Positions 1 through 5,285 of a stretch of 5,374 nt of DNA are shown here, in pieces. The stretch is from an uncultured Saprospiraceae bacterium (lineage in GTDB: Bacteria > Bacteroidota > Bacteroidia > Chitinophagales > Saprospiraceae): NCBI GenBank assembly GCA_937942465.1, contig CALDEO010000214.1:1-5374 (forward strand). Reading direction: 5' to 3'. Below the pieces are notes generated by a model. It worked only from the letters and a program-made list of their open reading frames with translations. It searched no databases and had not been told where the DNA came from. Position 1 is the stretch's first letter; each line of letters opens with the position of its first letter. The translations under genes were made by a program, and so were the position numbers.

Positions 1-1
1 C

Positions 2-451
2 GGATTAGAAATAACAATAATTGCAAGTGGTGGTACCGGAGCATTAGAATACAGTATTGATGGTGGCGCTAGTTTTCAATCAAACAATGTATTCACAACT
101 ACGCAAGGTGGCGGCTCATACGATATCGTAGTGAGAGATGCCAATGGTTGTATCGATGGCAATAATGAGACATTAATCATTTCGTCATTGGATGACATTG
201 CTAATACATTCGGCGCAAGCCTCTACCCTAACCCTGTCATGAATATCGTAACCCTACAATTTGACGGAAGTCAGAATGAGTTATTAAATATTCAAATCTT
301 AGATAGTGCAGGTAGACTTATCAAAGTATTGAATACTGCATCTAATGACAACTCTCTCCAAATAGATATGACTGCTTTTGATAGCGGTGTATACCATATG
401 GTCATCTCTAATGGAGATAAAAGAGCAAGTACTCGTATCATTAAAATATAA
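2..451 (+). CDS. Secreted protein, C-terminal fragment: SprB-like repeat plus T9SS type A sorting domain (5' end outside the window)
   Basis: The frame is open from base 2 to a TAA at 449-451, giving the last 149 residues; the start lies left of the window. Residues 1 to about 60 look like the end of a SprB-type adhesin repeat, with 'YSIDGGASFQSNNVF' followed by 'YDIVVRDANGC'. Residues 72-149 form a Por_Secre_tail (T9SS type A) domain: 'LYPNPV' near residue 74, then 'IQILDSAGRLIKVL', 'SGVYHMVIS' and a short basic end 'TRIIKI'. In this family the domain directs the folded protein through the outer-membrane T9SS, after which it is usually cleaved and the cargo is anchored to lipopolysaccharide or released. 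The missing N-terminal part would carry the signal peptide and probably more repeats, so the function (adhesin or enzyme) cannot be read here. A hairpin 14 bases past the stop suggests this is the last gene of its transcript. The first ATG in frame (131) is internal and not the true start. Confidence 0.93.
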   Translation, partial: GLEITIIASGGTGALEYSIDGGASFQSNNVFTTTQGGGSYDIVVRDANGCIDGNNETLIISSLDDIANTFGASLYPNPVMNIVTLQFDGSQNELLNIQILDSAGRLIKVLNTASNDNSLQIDMTAFDSGVYHMVISNGDKRASTRIIKI

Positions 452-464
452 ATGAAGTAATACA

Positions 465-497
465 ATCCCTCAAAGGGCTTCAAGCCTTTTGAGGGAT
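465..497 (+). terminator. Strong stem-loop after the type A T9SS cargo gene, probable terminator
   Basis: The arms 465-479 and 483-497 pair over 15 bp (one G-T wobble at 475/487) around the three-base loop TCA. The outer part is ATCCCTCAAA against TTTGAGGGAT. It begins 14 bases after the stop codon. There is no T-run right after the stem (the sequence continues with ATTCGGAG), so it is not a textbook intrinsic terminator. It may act in transcript end formation or 3' end protection. Confidence 0.6.
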
Positions 498-599
498 ATT
501 CGGAGACCTAAGGGGGGATTATGACTAACCTGACAACTGAATTAACTAAGTGACGTGGTAAACAACTTATCAACTGATGTGTCTTAATTGTGGATGTAC

Positions 600-607
600 T
601 ATATTTG
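600..607 (+). promoter_or_regulatory. Candidate Bacteroidota -7 promoter box (TATATTTG)
   Basis: TATATTTG matches the Bacteroidota sigma-A -7 consensus TAnnTTTG exactly and contains the only TTTG between the upstream hairpin and this gene. It ends four bases before the preferred ATG at 612, which would put transcription start at or beside that ATG. No good -33 TTG is seen at about 19 bp spacing; the nearest TTG (588-590) is too close. Confidence 0.45.
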
Positions 608-611
608 TATT

Positions 612-2306
612 ATGAGAAAGACGATTCTGATATTGACGATACTGTTATTTTCCCTTTGCGGGAATGTAACGAGTCAGAATGTGTTATTCAATAACAACCA
701 AGGGCAGTTAGTTGATTTTGATCCCGTTGCATGTACACATACTCCGATATTGGATATTGGTATATTCACAGATCTCGCCTCTCACCCCAACGGATTTATC
801 TACTCATTATCTGCTAACGGCAACTTGTTTAGCATTGATCCTATCACAGGTGATAAGACAATGGCAGCTTCCTTTCCAGGGTCAAAGTATTATGGGCTTA
901 CGGCCAATGCCTTTGGTGAGATATATGCTGCATCTGAGACAGGAGAGCTCAGTAGCTATAACCCCGCATCAGGTCAAGTAAGTCTATATGAAAAGATGGG
1001 ATATGGAGCGAGTGGTGATCTCACATACTACAAGGGTACTTTGTATATGGCTACTACAGACAATACACTAGTAAGCATATACCCTGACGACCCAAGTCTC
1101 AATGAAGTATTGATAGATTTTTCATCCTCTGGGTCAAGTATATTTGGTATCGTGAGTGCAGTACAAGATTGCGAAGTACGTACTTATGCAATCTCAGGTG
1201 GAGTATCCGCCAATATATATGAAATAGACTGGGAGAACAAGAGTTTTAACTTTGTCTGTACCATACCGCAGAATGTATACGGTGGTACGAGTTCATTCGA
1301 GTTTTTAGCATCAGAAGCACCAATCTCTATAGAAGAAATTGTTATTGATCAGAGAGCATGTGACACCGTAGACAATACGATATCGATCAGTGCTCAGAGT
1401 GTCAACTCCCCTACCGTCACATACAGTCTTGACGATGTAGACTATGCCGCATCAGGTGTTTTTGAAGATCTACCTTTCGGAATGAATACTATTTTCATAA
1501 AGGATGAATTTGGATGTATGTACGAGGATAGCTTTGATATTGTTCCTGGATTTTTGACTTTAGATTCTCAAATGGCGGAACCAAGTTTTTGCGCCGAAAA
1601 TAATGGATCAATCTCTCTAGCGATAACGAGCAGTAGCTCCAACAATGAATACGTGATAGACGGTATCATACCGCAGTCTACAGGTGTCTTTACTGATCTT
1701 GCTCCTAGTGACTATAACTATACAATAACTAACGATGCTGGATGCAGTGTCGATGGTAGTATCACTGTTGACTCTGTGGCGACTGCTCGATTTCAAGAAT
1801 TTGTGGAAACACAGACTTATTGTCAACTAGACAATGGAGCACTAGAACTTATATACAATACCAATGGACTTGATCTTATGTACTCTCTTGACGGAGGTCC
1901 ATTTCAATCCAATAGCATATTTGAAAATCTAGCAGCTGGTGAGTACATCGTAAACATAAGAGACAATAATGACTGCTCATATCAACAAACCCTGATGGTC
2001 ACTGATGATGAGTCCAATTGCAATATTTATATACCCAATACATTCTCTCCTAACGGAGATGGTGTCAATGATCAGTTTTTGGTATACTCAGAGTATGCAT
2101 TACCGATTACGGAATTTCTAATATATGATAGATGGGGATCATTGATCTTTACTAGATCCAATGTACTATCCAACGATATTGATAATGGGTGGGATGGAAC
2201 ATTTAAAAACAATGAGCTACAACCTGGAACATACAGCTTCATCGTAAAAATAAAAACGCAAGAAGATTTAATAGTAAAAAATGGATCTGTGACTCTTGTG
2301 AAATAA
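612..2306 (+). CDS. Secreted multidomain protein with propeller-like region, three SprB-like repeats and a T9SS type B (gliding-associated) C-terminal domain
   Basis: From ATG 612 the protein has 564 residues. Residues 1-21 are a signal peptide (basic MRK, hydrophobic ILILTILLFSL, likely cut before Gln22). C16 does not fit a lipobox, because Leu precedes it. Residues about 25-235 contain short repeated strands such as 'GFIYSLSANGNLFSIDP' and 'GEIYAASETGELSSYNP', suggesting a beta-propeller-like fold. Residues about 248-463 hold three repeats, each with two cysteines (C250/C302, C327/C378, C404/C455). Residues 470-564 match the gliding-motility type B sorting domain: 'PNTFSPNGDGVNDQF', 'IYDRWG', 'NGWDGTF', 'LQPGTYSF' and terminal 'GSVTLVK'. 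The protein should cross the inner membrane by Sec and the outer membrane by T9SS. Its role (adhesion, gliding surface or matrix) is inference. In-frame TTG 588 and ATG 594 are possible starts, but they would put eight or six extra residues before a standard signal peptide and would overlap the promoter box. It follows another T9SS cargo gene on the same strand but is separated from it by a hairpin. Confidence 0.93.
   Translation: MRKTILILTILLFSLCGNVTSQNVLFNNNQGQLVDFDPVACTHTPILDIGIFTDLASHPNGFIYSLSANGNLFSIDPITGDKTMAASFPGSKYYGLTANAFGEIYAASETGELSSYNPASGQVSLYEKMGYGASGDLTYYKGTLYMATTDNTLVSIYPDDPSLNEVLIDFSSSGSSIFGIVSAVQDCEVRTYAISGGVSANIYEIDWENKSFNFVCTIPQNVYGGTSSFEFLASEAPISIEEIVIDQRACDTVDNTISISAQSVNSPTVTYSLDDVDYAASGVFEDLPFGMNTIFIKDEFGCMYEDSFDIVPGFLTLDSQMAEPSFCAENNGSISLAITSSSSNNEYVIDGIIPQSTGVFTDLAPSDYNYTITNDAGCSVDGSITVDSVATARFQEFVETQTYCQLDNGALELIYNTNGLDLMYSLDGGPFQSNSIFENLAAGEYIVNIRDNNDCSYQQTLMVTDDESNCNIYIPNTFSPNGDGVNDQFLVYSEYALPITEFLIYDRWGSLIFTRSNVLSNDIDNGWDGTFKNNELQPGTYSFIVKIKTQEDLIVKNGSVTLVK
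1359..1997 (+). repeat. Three tandem protein repeats of about 77 codons inside the T9SS type B cargo gene
   Basis: The opening cysteines of the three units fall at residues 250, 327 and 404, exactly 77 residues (231 bp) apart. The closing cysteines at 302, 378 and 455 keep a 51-52 residue spacing from their partners. Each unit runs as Cys, then N/D-rich strand, then 'Y(S/V)(L/I)D', then 'GVF/SIF-(E/T)(D/N)L', then a 'D/N-x-x-(G/D)-C' end. The DNA has diverged between units, so this is an old protein-level repeat and not a recent duplication. The layout resembles SprB-type repeats in Bacteroidota adhesins. The span given runs from the first cysteine codon to just past the last closing cysteine. 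Confidence 0.8.
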
Positions 2307-2328
2307 TTATTTTTTTCTCAAAAAATAA
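2307..2328. terminator. Weak A/T hairpin just after the T9SS type B cargo gene
   Basis: TTATTTTTT (2307-2315) and AAAAAATAA (2320-2328) form a 9-bp stem of only A-T pairs with the loop TCTC, immediately after the stop codon. The stem is weak, but the position between convergent genes fits a termination zone. It may simply be AT-rich DNA. Confidence 0.3.
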
Positions 2329-2366
2329 CATCTCACGAAATTGCACTAAGTAAGAGACACAGACCC

Positions 2367-2395
2367 TGATCAATGTGTTTTGGTTTGATCATTTT
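2367..2395 (+). terminator. Possible terminator in the convergent gap: TGATCAA stem plus TTTT
   Basis: TGATCAA (2367-2373) and TTGATCA (2385-2391) are perfect inverted repeats of 7 bp around an 11-base loop, followed by TTTT at 2392-2395. This could end plus-strand transcription before it enters the convergent CBS gene. The stem is short and AT-rich. A protein-binding palindrome is the alternative. Confidence 0.35.
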
Positions 2396-2445
2396 GTAAA
2401 CAACACCCTTTATTCGACTTTGTCCTACCAAAGCCATGTTGTGGA

Positions 2446-2868
2446 CTAAGCCGTTTCGGCTAGCACTTCTTTATATAATATTGGAATTTTATATTCTCTC
2501 TTAAACTCATACTTCAACACATCAAATGATGTGACCATCCCTTTTAACTCTCCTCGTAGATTGACTACTGGTAAGGCATGAAATCGCTTATCAAGAAATA
2601 ACTCTGCCGCCGTCCCTACTTTATCTAATGGAGTAATCTTAATAGTTGATGTACTCATGATATCACTTACAGATGTTTTATCTGGAGATTGATTATTCCA
2701 TAGATCATAGATTGTCACCATTCCTACGAGTATATTTCCGTTGTCCACCACTGGTAAATGATGTATTCTTGAGCCCTTAAGTAAAGCGGTAGCCGTTGAT
2801 ATACTATCCTGCGGATTTACAGAAATTGGATTTTGCGTCATTATGCGACGTACTTGCTCATTCATCAT
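2446..2868 (-). CDS. Two-CBS-domain protein (stand-alone Bateman module)
   Basis: A 140-residue cytoplasmic protein made almost wholly of two CBS domains, about residues 6-58 and 66-120. Each ends in the typical ligand-contacting motif: G49-M-V-T52-I-Y-D55 in the first and G110-M-V-T113-S-F-D116 in the second. Both have the preceding 'HHLPVVD' or 'HALPVVN' strand, and each begins with an 'IMT/IMS' segment followed by a strand. CBS pairs usually bind adenosine ligands (AMP, ATP, S-adenosylmethionine) and act as regulatory switches. With no catalytic or channel domain attached, this one must work on a partner that is not identified here. A basic tail of about 20 residues follows. The start is ATG 2868; a second ATG directly follows (2865), and no Shine-Dalgarno sequence separates them. 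It lies 159 bp downstream of the DUF4407 gene on the same strand, and its 3' end is convergent with the T9SS cargo gene. Confidence 0.92.
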   Translation of the reverse strand: MMNEQVRRIMTQNPISVNPQDSISTATALLKGSRIHHLPVVDNGNILVGMVTIYDLWNNQSPDKTSVSDIMSTSTIKITPLDKVGTAAELFLDKRFHALPVVNLRGELKGMVTSFDVLKYEFKREYKIPILYKEVLAETA

Positions 2869-2981
2869 AATCAGTTAGTTTTAATGGTTAGTAATACTCT
2901 TAAATTAGCTATAATATTCTAATAAATCAAACTAAAGCCAATAAAAATTCGTTACTAGACGCCAAAACGATCTAAATGCAT

Positions 2982-3019
2982 TGTATTTGTCATAAAATCC
3001 AAATTTAACTTCAAATACA
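2982..3019. repeat. 8-bp inverted repeat between the DUF4407 and CBS genes
   Basis: TGTATTTG (2982-2989) and CAAATACA (3012-3019) are perfect complements 22 bases apart, just past the DUF4407 stop codon. It could be a weak transcript end for that gene or a regulator site. It brackets the TAAATTTG box on the minus strand at 3000-3007. No T-run follows, so termination is uncertain. Confidence 0.3.
3000..3007 (-). promoter_or_regulatory. Candidate -7 promoter box (TAAATTTG) upstream of the CBS gene
   Basis: Read on the minus strand, this is TAAATTTG, an exact match to the Bacteroidota -7 consensus TAnnTTTG. It would start a transcript near 2993, with a leader of about 125 bases before the CBS gene start at 2868. 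No convincing -33 TTG is seen at about 19 bp spacing. In AT-rich intergenic DNA one such match by chance is plausible. Confidence 0.3.
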
Positions 3020-3027
3020 CAACATCC

Positions 3028-4173
3028 TTAACTAATATTAAATCTTCGCTTGAGTTTGAGATACTCTGCCCAGTAGACAGGCTCTTTCTTAATCTCTTGC
3101 AACTCAGACTGTATCATCGTTTTTATGAGCTCTTTCTCCGCCGCTGTTGTTTGCGTAAGCTCATAGTCCCCTACTACTTTATCGTACTCTACCTCTCTCT
3201 TTAATGCCAGTGACAACTTAGAACTCAAGCTCGCATGACTATTTTCAAATAATCGCTCATGCTTATCCAATGCAAAGTCATACGGTGATCGTGTGGATAT
3301 CAACTTCGTAAATATTGGCGCTGTCTCTATAGCTATAAACAATAGCGTGATGAACAATGATGCCCACCAGATCGTACTACTCCTGGCACCCAATCGACCC
3401 AATGCATCGAGCTGGGCAGCAAATCCATTAAGCTTAGTCCGCTTCATAATCGTCAAGTCTTGGTCCATTGTTGCTTCCAAGGCTGCTTGAGCGGATCTCT
3501 TAGATGCAATCAGCGGTGCTACGTCAGCAATCGTACGATCTAGCTCCTGTTGTGCTAGGTCAGCATCCTGCTTCTTCGCTTTGTATATCGGACCCATGTT
3601 GCGCTTTTGCGATCCACCTGTACCATCAGCTTCTTGTATCGCAATCAGGTTTAACTCATTTCTTGCTGCTTCTTTATCTTTGATTTGCATATCTAAAGCA
3701 GCAATATCATTTTTGACACTATCGATACGGCCTAGGTATCGATCTCTAAGTGTATTGTCTTGTGTTTTATATAACTCCTGCTCCATGGTCATCAACTCAC
3801 CCTCTATCTCTGAGGCAAATAACTTCAGCTCCAATGGCTTAGCAATCACAAATGCGATCAATATCGCTAGCACCAATCGCGGGGTGGCTCTAGCCCAATC
3901 GCCCAAAAACGAGCCCTTCTTTTTCATACTCATCACGATGTATCGATCTAGGTTGAATATCATCACTCCCCACAACAGTCCAAATAACACCGCCGCTACA
4001 TAACTACCGAACACCGTATATATAGCAAATCCACCGGCCACTGCCGCAAATAACCCTGTAAACAAGATCGTAGCCCCAATACCAGCATACTTACCGACAT
4101 CCGATGGAGTACGCTTTAACATATCAGTATTGACGCCAGAGCAAAAAAGAAAGAAGGATTGGAAGGTGTTCAT
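3028..4173 (-). CDS. DUF4407 family membrane protein with central coiled coil
   Basis: A 381-residue inner-membrane protein. The N-terminus 'FFLFCSGVNTDMLKRTP' followed by 'KYAGIGATILFTGLFAAVAGG' is typical of the DUF4407 family, whose function is not established. Predicted membrane helices are at about 30-52, 56-75 and 97-113, and a fourth at about 267-286. Between helices 3 and 4, residues about 118-250 are highly charged and helical and look like a coiled coil. This is broken near 183-200 by a glycine-rich segment with 'GTGGS' and 'MGPIYKAKK'. After helix 4, residues 300-381 form another charged helical tail. The motif 'FNLDRYIVMSMKKK' follows the second helix. The start ATG 4173 fits family N-termini, and no Shine-Dalgarno sequence is evident. 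The upstream DNA is unusual: a perfect 18-bp tandem duplication begins 31 bases before the start. The only same-strand neighbour nearby is the CBS protein downstream. A mechanosensing or structural membrane role would be guesswork. Confidence 0.9.
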   Translation of the reverse strand: MNTFQSFFLFCSGVNTDMLKRTPSDVGKYAGIGATILFTGLFAAVAGGFAIYTVFGSYVAAVLFGLLWGVMIFNLDRYIVMSMKKKGSFLGDWARATPRLVLAILIAFVIAKPLELKLFASEIEGELMTMEQELYKTQDNTLRDRYLGRIDSVKNDIAALDMQIKDKEAARNELNLIAIQEADGTGGSQKRNMGPIYKAKKQDADLAQQELDRTIADVAPLIASKRSAQAALEATMDQDLTIMKRTKLNGFAAQLDALGRLGARSSTIWWASLFITLLFIAIETAPIFTKLISTRSPYDFALDKHERLFENSHASLSSKLSLALKREVEYDKVVGDYELTQTTAAEKELIKTMIQSELQEIKKEPVYWAEYLKLKRRFNIS

Positions 4174-4203
4174 AGGCTGTGGAGTTTTGAGGTTATAGTT
4201 AGC

Positions 4204-4239
4204 TTTTTAGTCCTGAGTTGTTTTTTAGTCCTGAGTTGT
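4204..4239. repeat. Perfect 18-bp tandem duplication
   Basis: The 18-mer TTTTTAGTCCTGAGTTGT occurs at 4204-4221 and again without any change at 4222-4239. It starts 31 bases upstream of the DUF4407 ATG, so it lies in that gene's leader or promoter zone. Identical copies point to a recent slippage or duplication event. Confidence 0.9.
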
Positions 4240-4280
4240 TAGGCTTTTAATCTTGAGCTTTTAGCCTTATGCTTCGAGTC
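4225..4280. repeat. Degenerate heptamer-periodic tract (TTNAGYY-like), eight units
   Basis: Cut in 7-bp steps the tract reads TTAGTCC, TGAGTTG, TTAGGCT, TTTAATC, TTGAGCT, TTTAGCC, TTATGCT, TCGAGTC. Every unit begins with T, most with TT, and A and G recur at positions 4 and 5. The units are too diverged for a simple microsatellite, but the phase is kept over 56 bp. A 7-bp period argues against coding. It shares its first two units with the 18-bp duplication. Confidence 0.6.
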
Positions 4281-4316
4281 CAAGGTCTTTGACCTCAGGA
4301 CGGTGTTATACAATGG

Positions 4317-4378
4317 GCAAGAGGTCGTAGCTCTTCTTATCATTACATATCACACATTAGCAAGAGGTCGGAGCCCTT
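4317..4378. repeat. Imperfect 19-bp direct repeat pair (GCAAGAGGTCG core)
   Basis: Copies at 4317-4335 and 4360-4378 match in 17 of 19 bases, including the shared GCAAGAGGTCG. They begin 43 bases apart. Each can fold: the first as AAGAG against CTCTT, the second as an imperfect GCAAGAGG against CCCTTTGC. This is a small dispersed-repeat signature of unknown role. Confidence 0.7.
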
Positions 4379-4403
4379 TGCCACGGATATACCATAGACT
4401 TTT

Positions 4404-4438
4404 CTAAATACTATGCACTAGATACTAAGTACTCAAAC
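4404..4438. repeat. Second heptamer tract, CTANNTA type, four to five units
   Basis: In 7-bp steps the tract reads CTAAATA, CTATGCA, CTAGATA, CTAAGTA and CTCAAAC. The first four units share CTA at the front and A at the end, and three of them end in TA. The reverse strand reads as TACTTAG, TATCTAG, TGCATAG, TATTTAG. The period is again seven, but the core differs from the tract at 4225-4280. Confidence 0.65.
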
Positions 4439-4500
4439 AGAAACTTACCCCATTTCTTGTATGTCCCCGCCGAGAATTCGACAAGAAGATCGATATTCCC

Positions 4501-4546
4501 GATAAAAAAAGGCTTATCGTAGTCATTGCAACTACGATAAGCCTTT
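4501..4546 (-). terminator. Intrinsic terminator of the cyclophilin gene
   Basis: The arms 4508-4523 and 4531-4546 pair perfectly over 16 bp (AAAGGCTTATCGTAGT with its complement) around a 7-base loop. On the minus strand the stem is followed by a run of seven T (plus-strand A run 4504-4510, whose last three also sit in the stem). It lies 54 bases past the cyclophilin stop codon. The other side also has TTT and AT-rich DNA, so it may work weakly in both directions. Confidence 0.92.
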
Positions 4547-4599
4547 ATATATTATTTGATTTACCACTTTCGTGGAATATCTAATGATGCGTATTATTA

Positions 4600-5100
4600 C
4601 TATTTGATATCGATATTGATGATGTTATCACCTTGTCTGATATCATTAACTGTAGTCTGGTCTGCATCTCCGTGTACTTTACCAAATACAGTATGATTAC
4701 CATCTAACCAACCAGTCTCAACATGTGTAATGAAGAACTGACTACCATTGGTACCAGGACCTGCATTGGCCATAGATAAGATACCAGGGCTATCGTGTTT
4801 CAACTCTGGATGAAACTCATCTGGGAAGTTGTAACCTGGACCACCTGTACCTTGACCCATAGGACATCCACCTTGCACCATGAAATCTGGTATCACTCTA
4901 TGAAACTGTAATCCATCATAGTATCCTTTCTTAGCTAACTCTAGGAAGTTAGTCACAGTCATCGGACACTTCTGAGCATATAAAGTAAGGTTGATATCAC
5001 CTTTATTAGTATGAATACAAATGTCGATATCCTTATCGTACGTTGTACTCTTCATTAAAGTCTGTATCTCTGCTGGGTCTATTTTATCAATTGCTGACAT
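4600..5100 (-). CDS. Cyclophilin-type peptidyl-prolyl cis-trans isomerase, cytoplasmic
   Basis: A 166-residue single-domain cyclophilin that catalyses cis-trans isomerisation of X-Pro peptide bonds, aiding protein folding. The active-site set known from human cyclophilin A is complete: R68, F73, M74 and Q76 in '[13 protein letters not shown]', A111 and N112 in '[15 protein letters not shown]' with Q121 and F123, and W131 and H136 in '[13 protein letters not shown]'. Having Trp at 131 is the form linked in this family to cyclosporin binding. A polar extension of about 24 residues precedes the domain. There is no signal peptide, so the protein should stay in the cytoplasm. The start at 5100 leaves a leader of about 20 bases after a TACTTTTG box. 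The gene is divergent from the ABC-F gene and ends before a strong terminator, so it is probably transcribed alone. Confidence 0.96.
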   Translation of the reverse strand: MSAIDKIDPAEIQTLMKSTTYDKDIDICIHTNKGDINLTLYAQKCPMTVTNFLELAKKGYYDGLQFHRVIPDFMVQGGCPMGQGTGGPGYNFPDEFHPELKHDSPGILSMANAGPGTNGSQFFITHVETGWLDGNHTVFGKVHGDADQTTVNDIRQGDNIINIDIK

Positions 5101-5124
5101 ATCTGTTTTTTGTTATAATTGCTG

Positions 5125-5132
5125 CAAAAGTA
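5125..5132 (-). promoter_or_regulatory. Candidate -7 promoter box (TACTTTTG) of the cyclophilin gene
   Basis: On the minus strand this reads TACTTTTG, an exact TAnnTTTG match 24 bases before the cyclophilin ATG. It predicts a transcript start around 5118-5120 and a short AT-rich leader. A clear -33 TTG at about 19 bp upstream is not seen. Confidence 0.6.
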
Positions 5133-5198
5133 ATGTTTTTTAGGATAAAAAGTTTTGTGACTTTGGTTGTTAATTTTCAAGTGCCTTCAGATAGATAG

Positions 5199-5240
5199 GT
5201 CTCGTTCTATTAGACAATTAAAAACGAGCTACGCAAGACC
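5199..5240. repeat. Inverted repeats in the divergent promoter region
   Basis: CTCGTT (5201-5206) pairs with AACGAG (5223-5228), and overlapping GGTCT (5199-5203) can instead pair with AGACC (5236-5240). They lie between the two divergent promoter boxes, 19 bases upstream of the ABC-F one. An operator site or chance folding are both possible. Confidence 0.3.
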
Positions 5241-5258
5241 CACTTCCGTCCTTTTTCC

Positions 5259-5266
5259 TAAATTTG
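5259..5266 (+). promoter_or_regulatory. Candidate -7 promoter box (TAAATTTG) of the ABC-F gene
   Basis: TAAATTTG matches TAnnTTTG exactly and ends 19 bases before the ATG at 5286. It predicts a start of transcription near 5272 and a short A-rich leader (AGCAAAAATAAAATT), a usual layout for Bacteroidota genes, which rarely use Shine-Dalgarno sites. No -33 TTG is visible at the expected spacing. Confidence 0.6.
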
Positions 5267-5285
5267 CCACAGCAAAAATAAAATT

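Larger units (their letters stand above)
4174..4599. other. 426-bp gene-free stretch filled with short degenerate repeats
   Basis: No plausible coding frame runs through this interval between the DUF4407 start and the cyclophilin stop. From left to right it holds a tandem 18-bp duplication, a tract with 7-bp periodicity, a short AGGTC/GACCT hairpin (4283-4295), two imperfect copies of a 19-bp element, a second 7-bp-periodic tract (4404-4438), a 7-bp inverted repeat TTCTTGT/ACAAGAA (4454-4460 and 4481-4487), and the cyclophilin terminator. No TAnnTTTG promoter box for the DUF4407 gene could be found on the minus strand here. Confidence 0.8.

Noticed and set aside
521..553. Ten-codon frame starting at ATG 521 behind a purine-rich AGGGGGG stretch, before the T9SS type B gene
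   Set aside because: The peptide (MTNLTTELTK) shows no leader-peptide pattern, Bacteroidota rarely depend on such ribosome sites, and the only promoter-like box lies downstream of it.
612..674. Lipoprotein signal in the T9SS type B cargo (Cys at residue 16)
   Set aside because: Leu precedes the cysteine where a lipobox needs Gly, Ala or Ser; the VTS-Gln site at 21/22 fits ordinary signal peptidase I cleavage and T9SS export.
712..981. 89-codon plus-strand frame inside the T9SS type B cargo gene
   Set aside because: It overlaps the signal-peptide and propeller region of a clearly coding frame and has no domain features of its own.
1617..1826. 69-codon minus-strand open frame
   Set aside because: It is antisense to the cysteine repeats of the T9SS cargo gene and has no supporting features.
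2449..2461. Small AGCCG/CGGCT hairpin just inside the end of the CBS gene
   Set aside because: Only a 5-bp stem with a TTT loop, it mostly overlaps the last codons and lacks a following T-run on the minus strand.
3581..4003. 140-codon plus-strand open frame
   Set aside because: It lies wholly antisense inside the DUF4407 gene, whose protein matches a known family; the plus-strand peptide has no recognisable domain.
4204..4438. Possible CRISPR array in the repeat-rich gap
   Set aside because: The repeats are short, diverged and directly adjacent without uniform unique spacers, and no cas gene is present.
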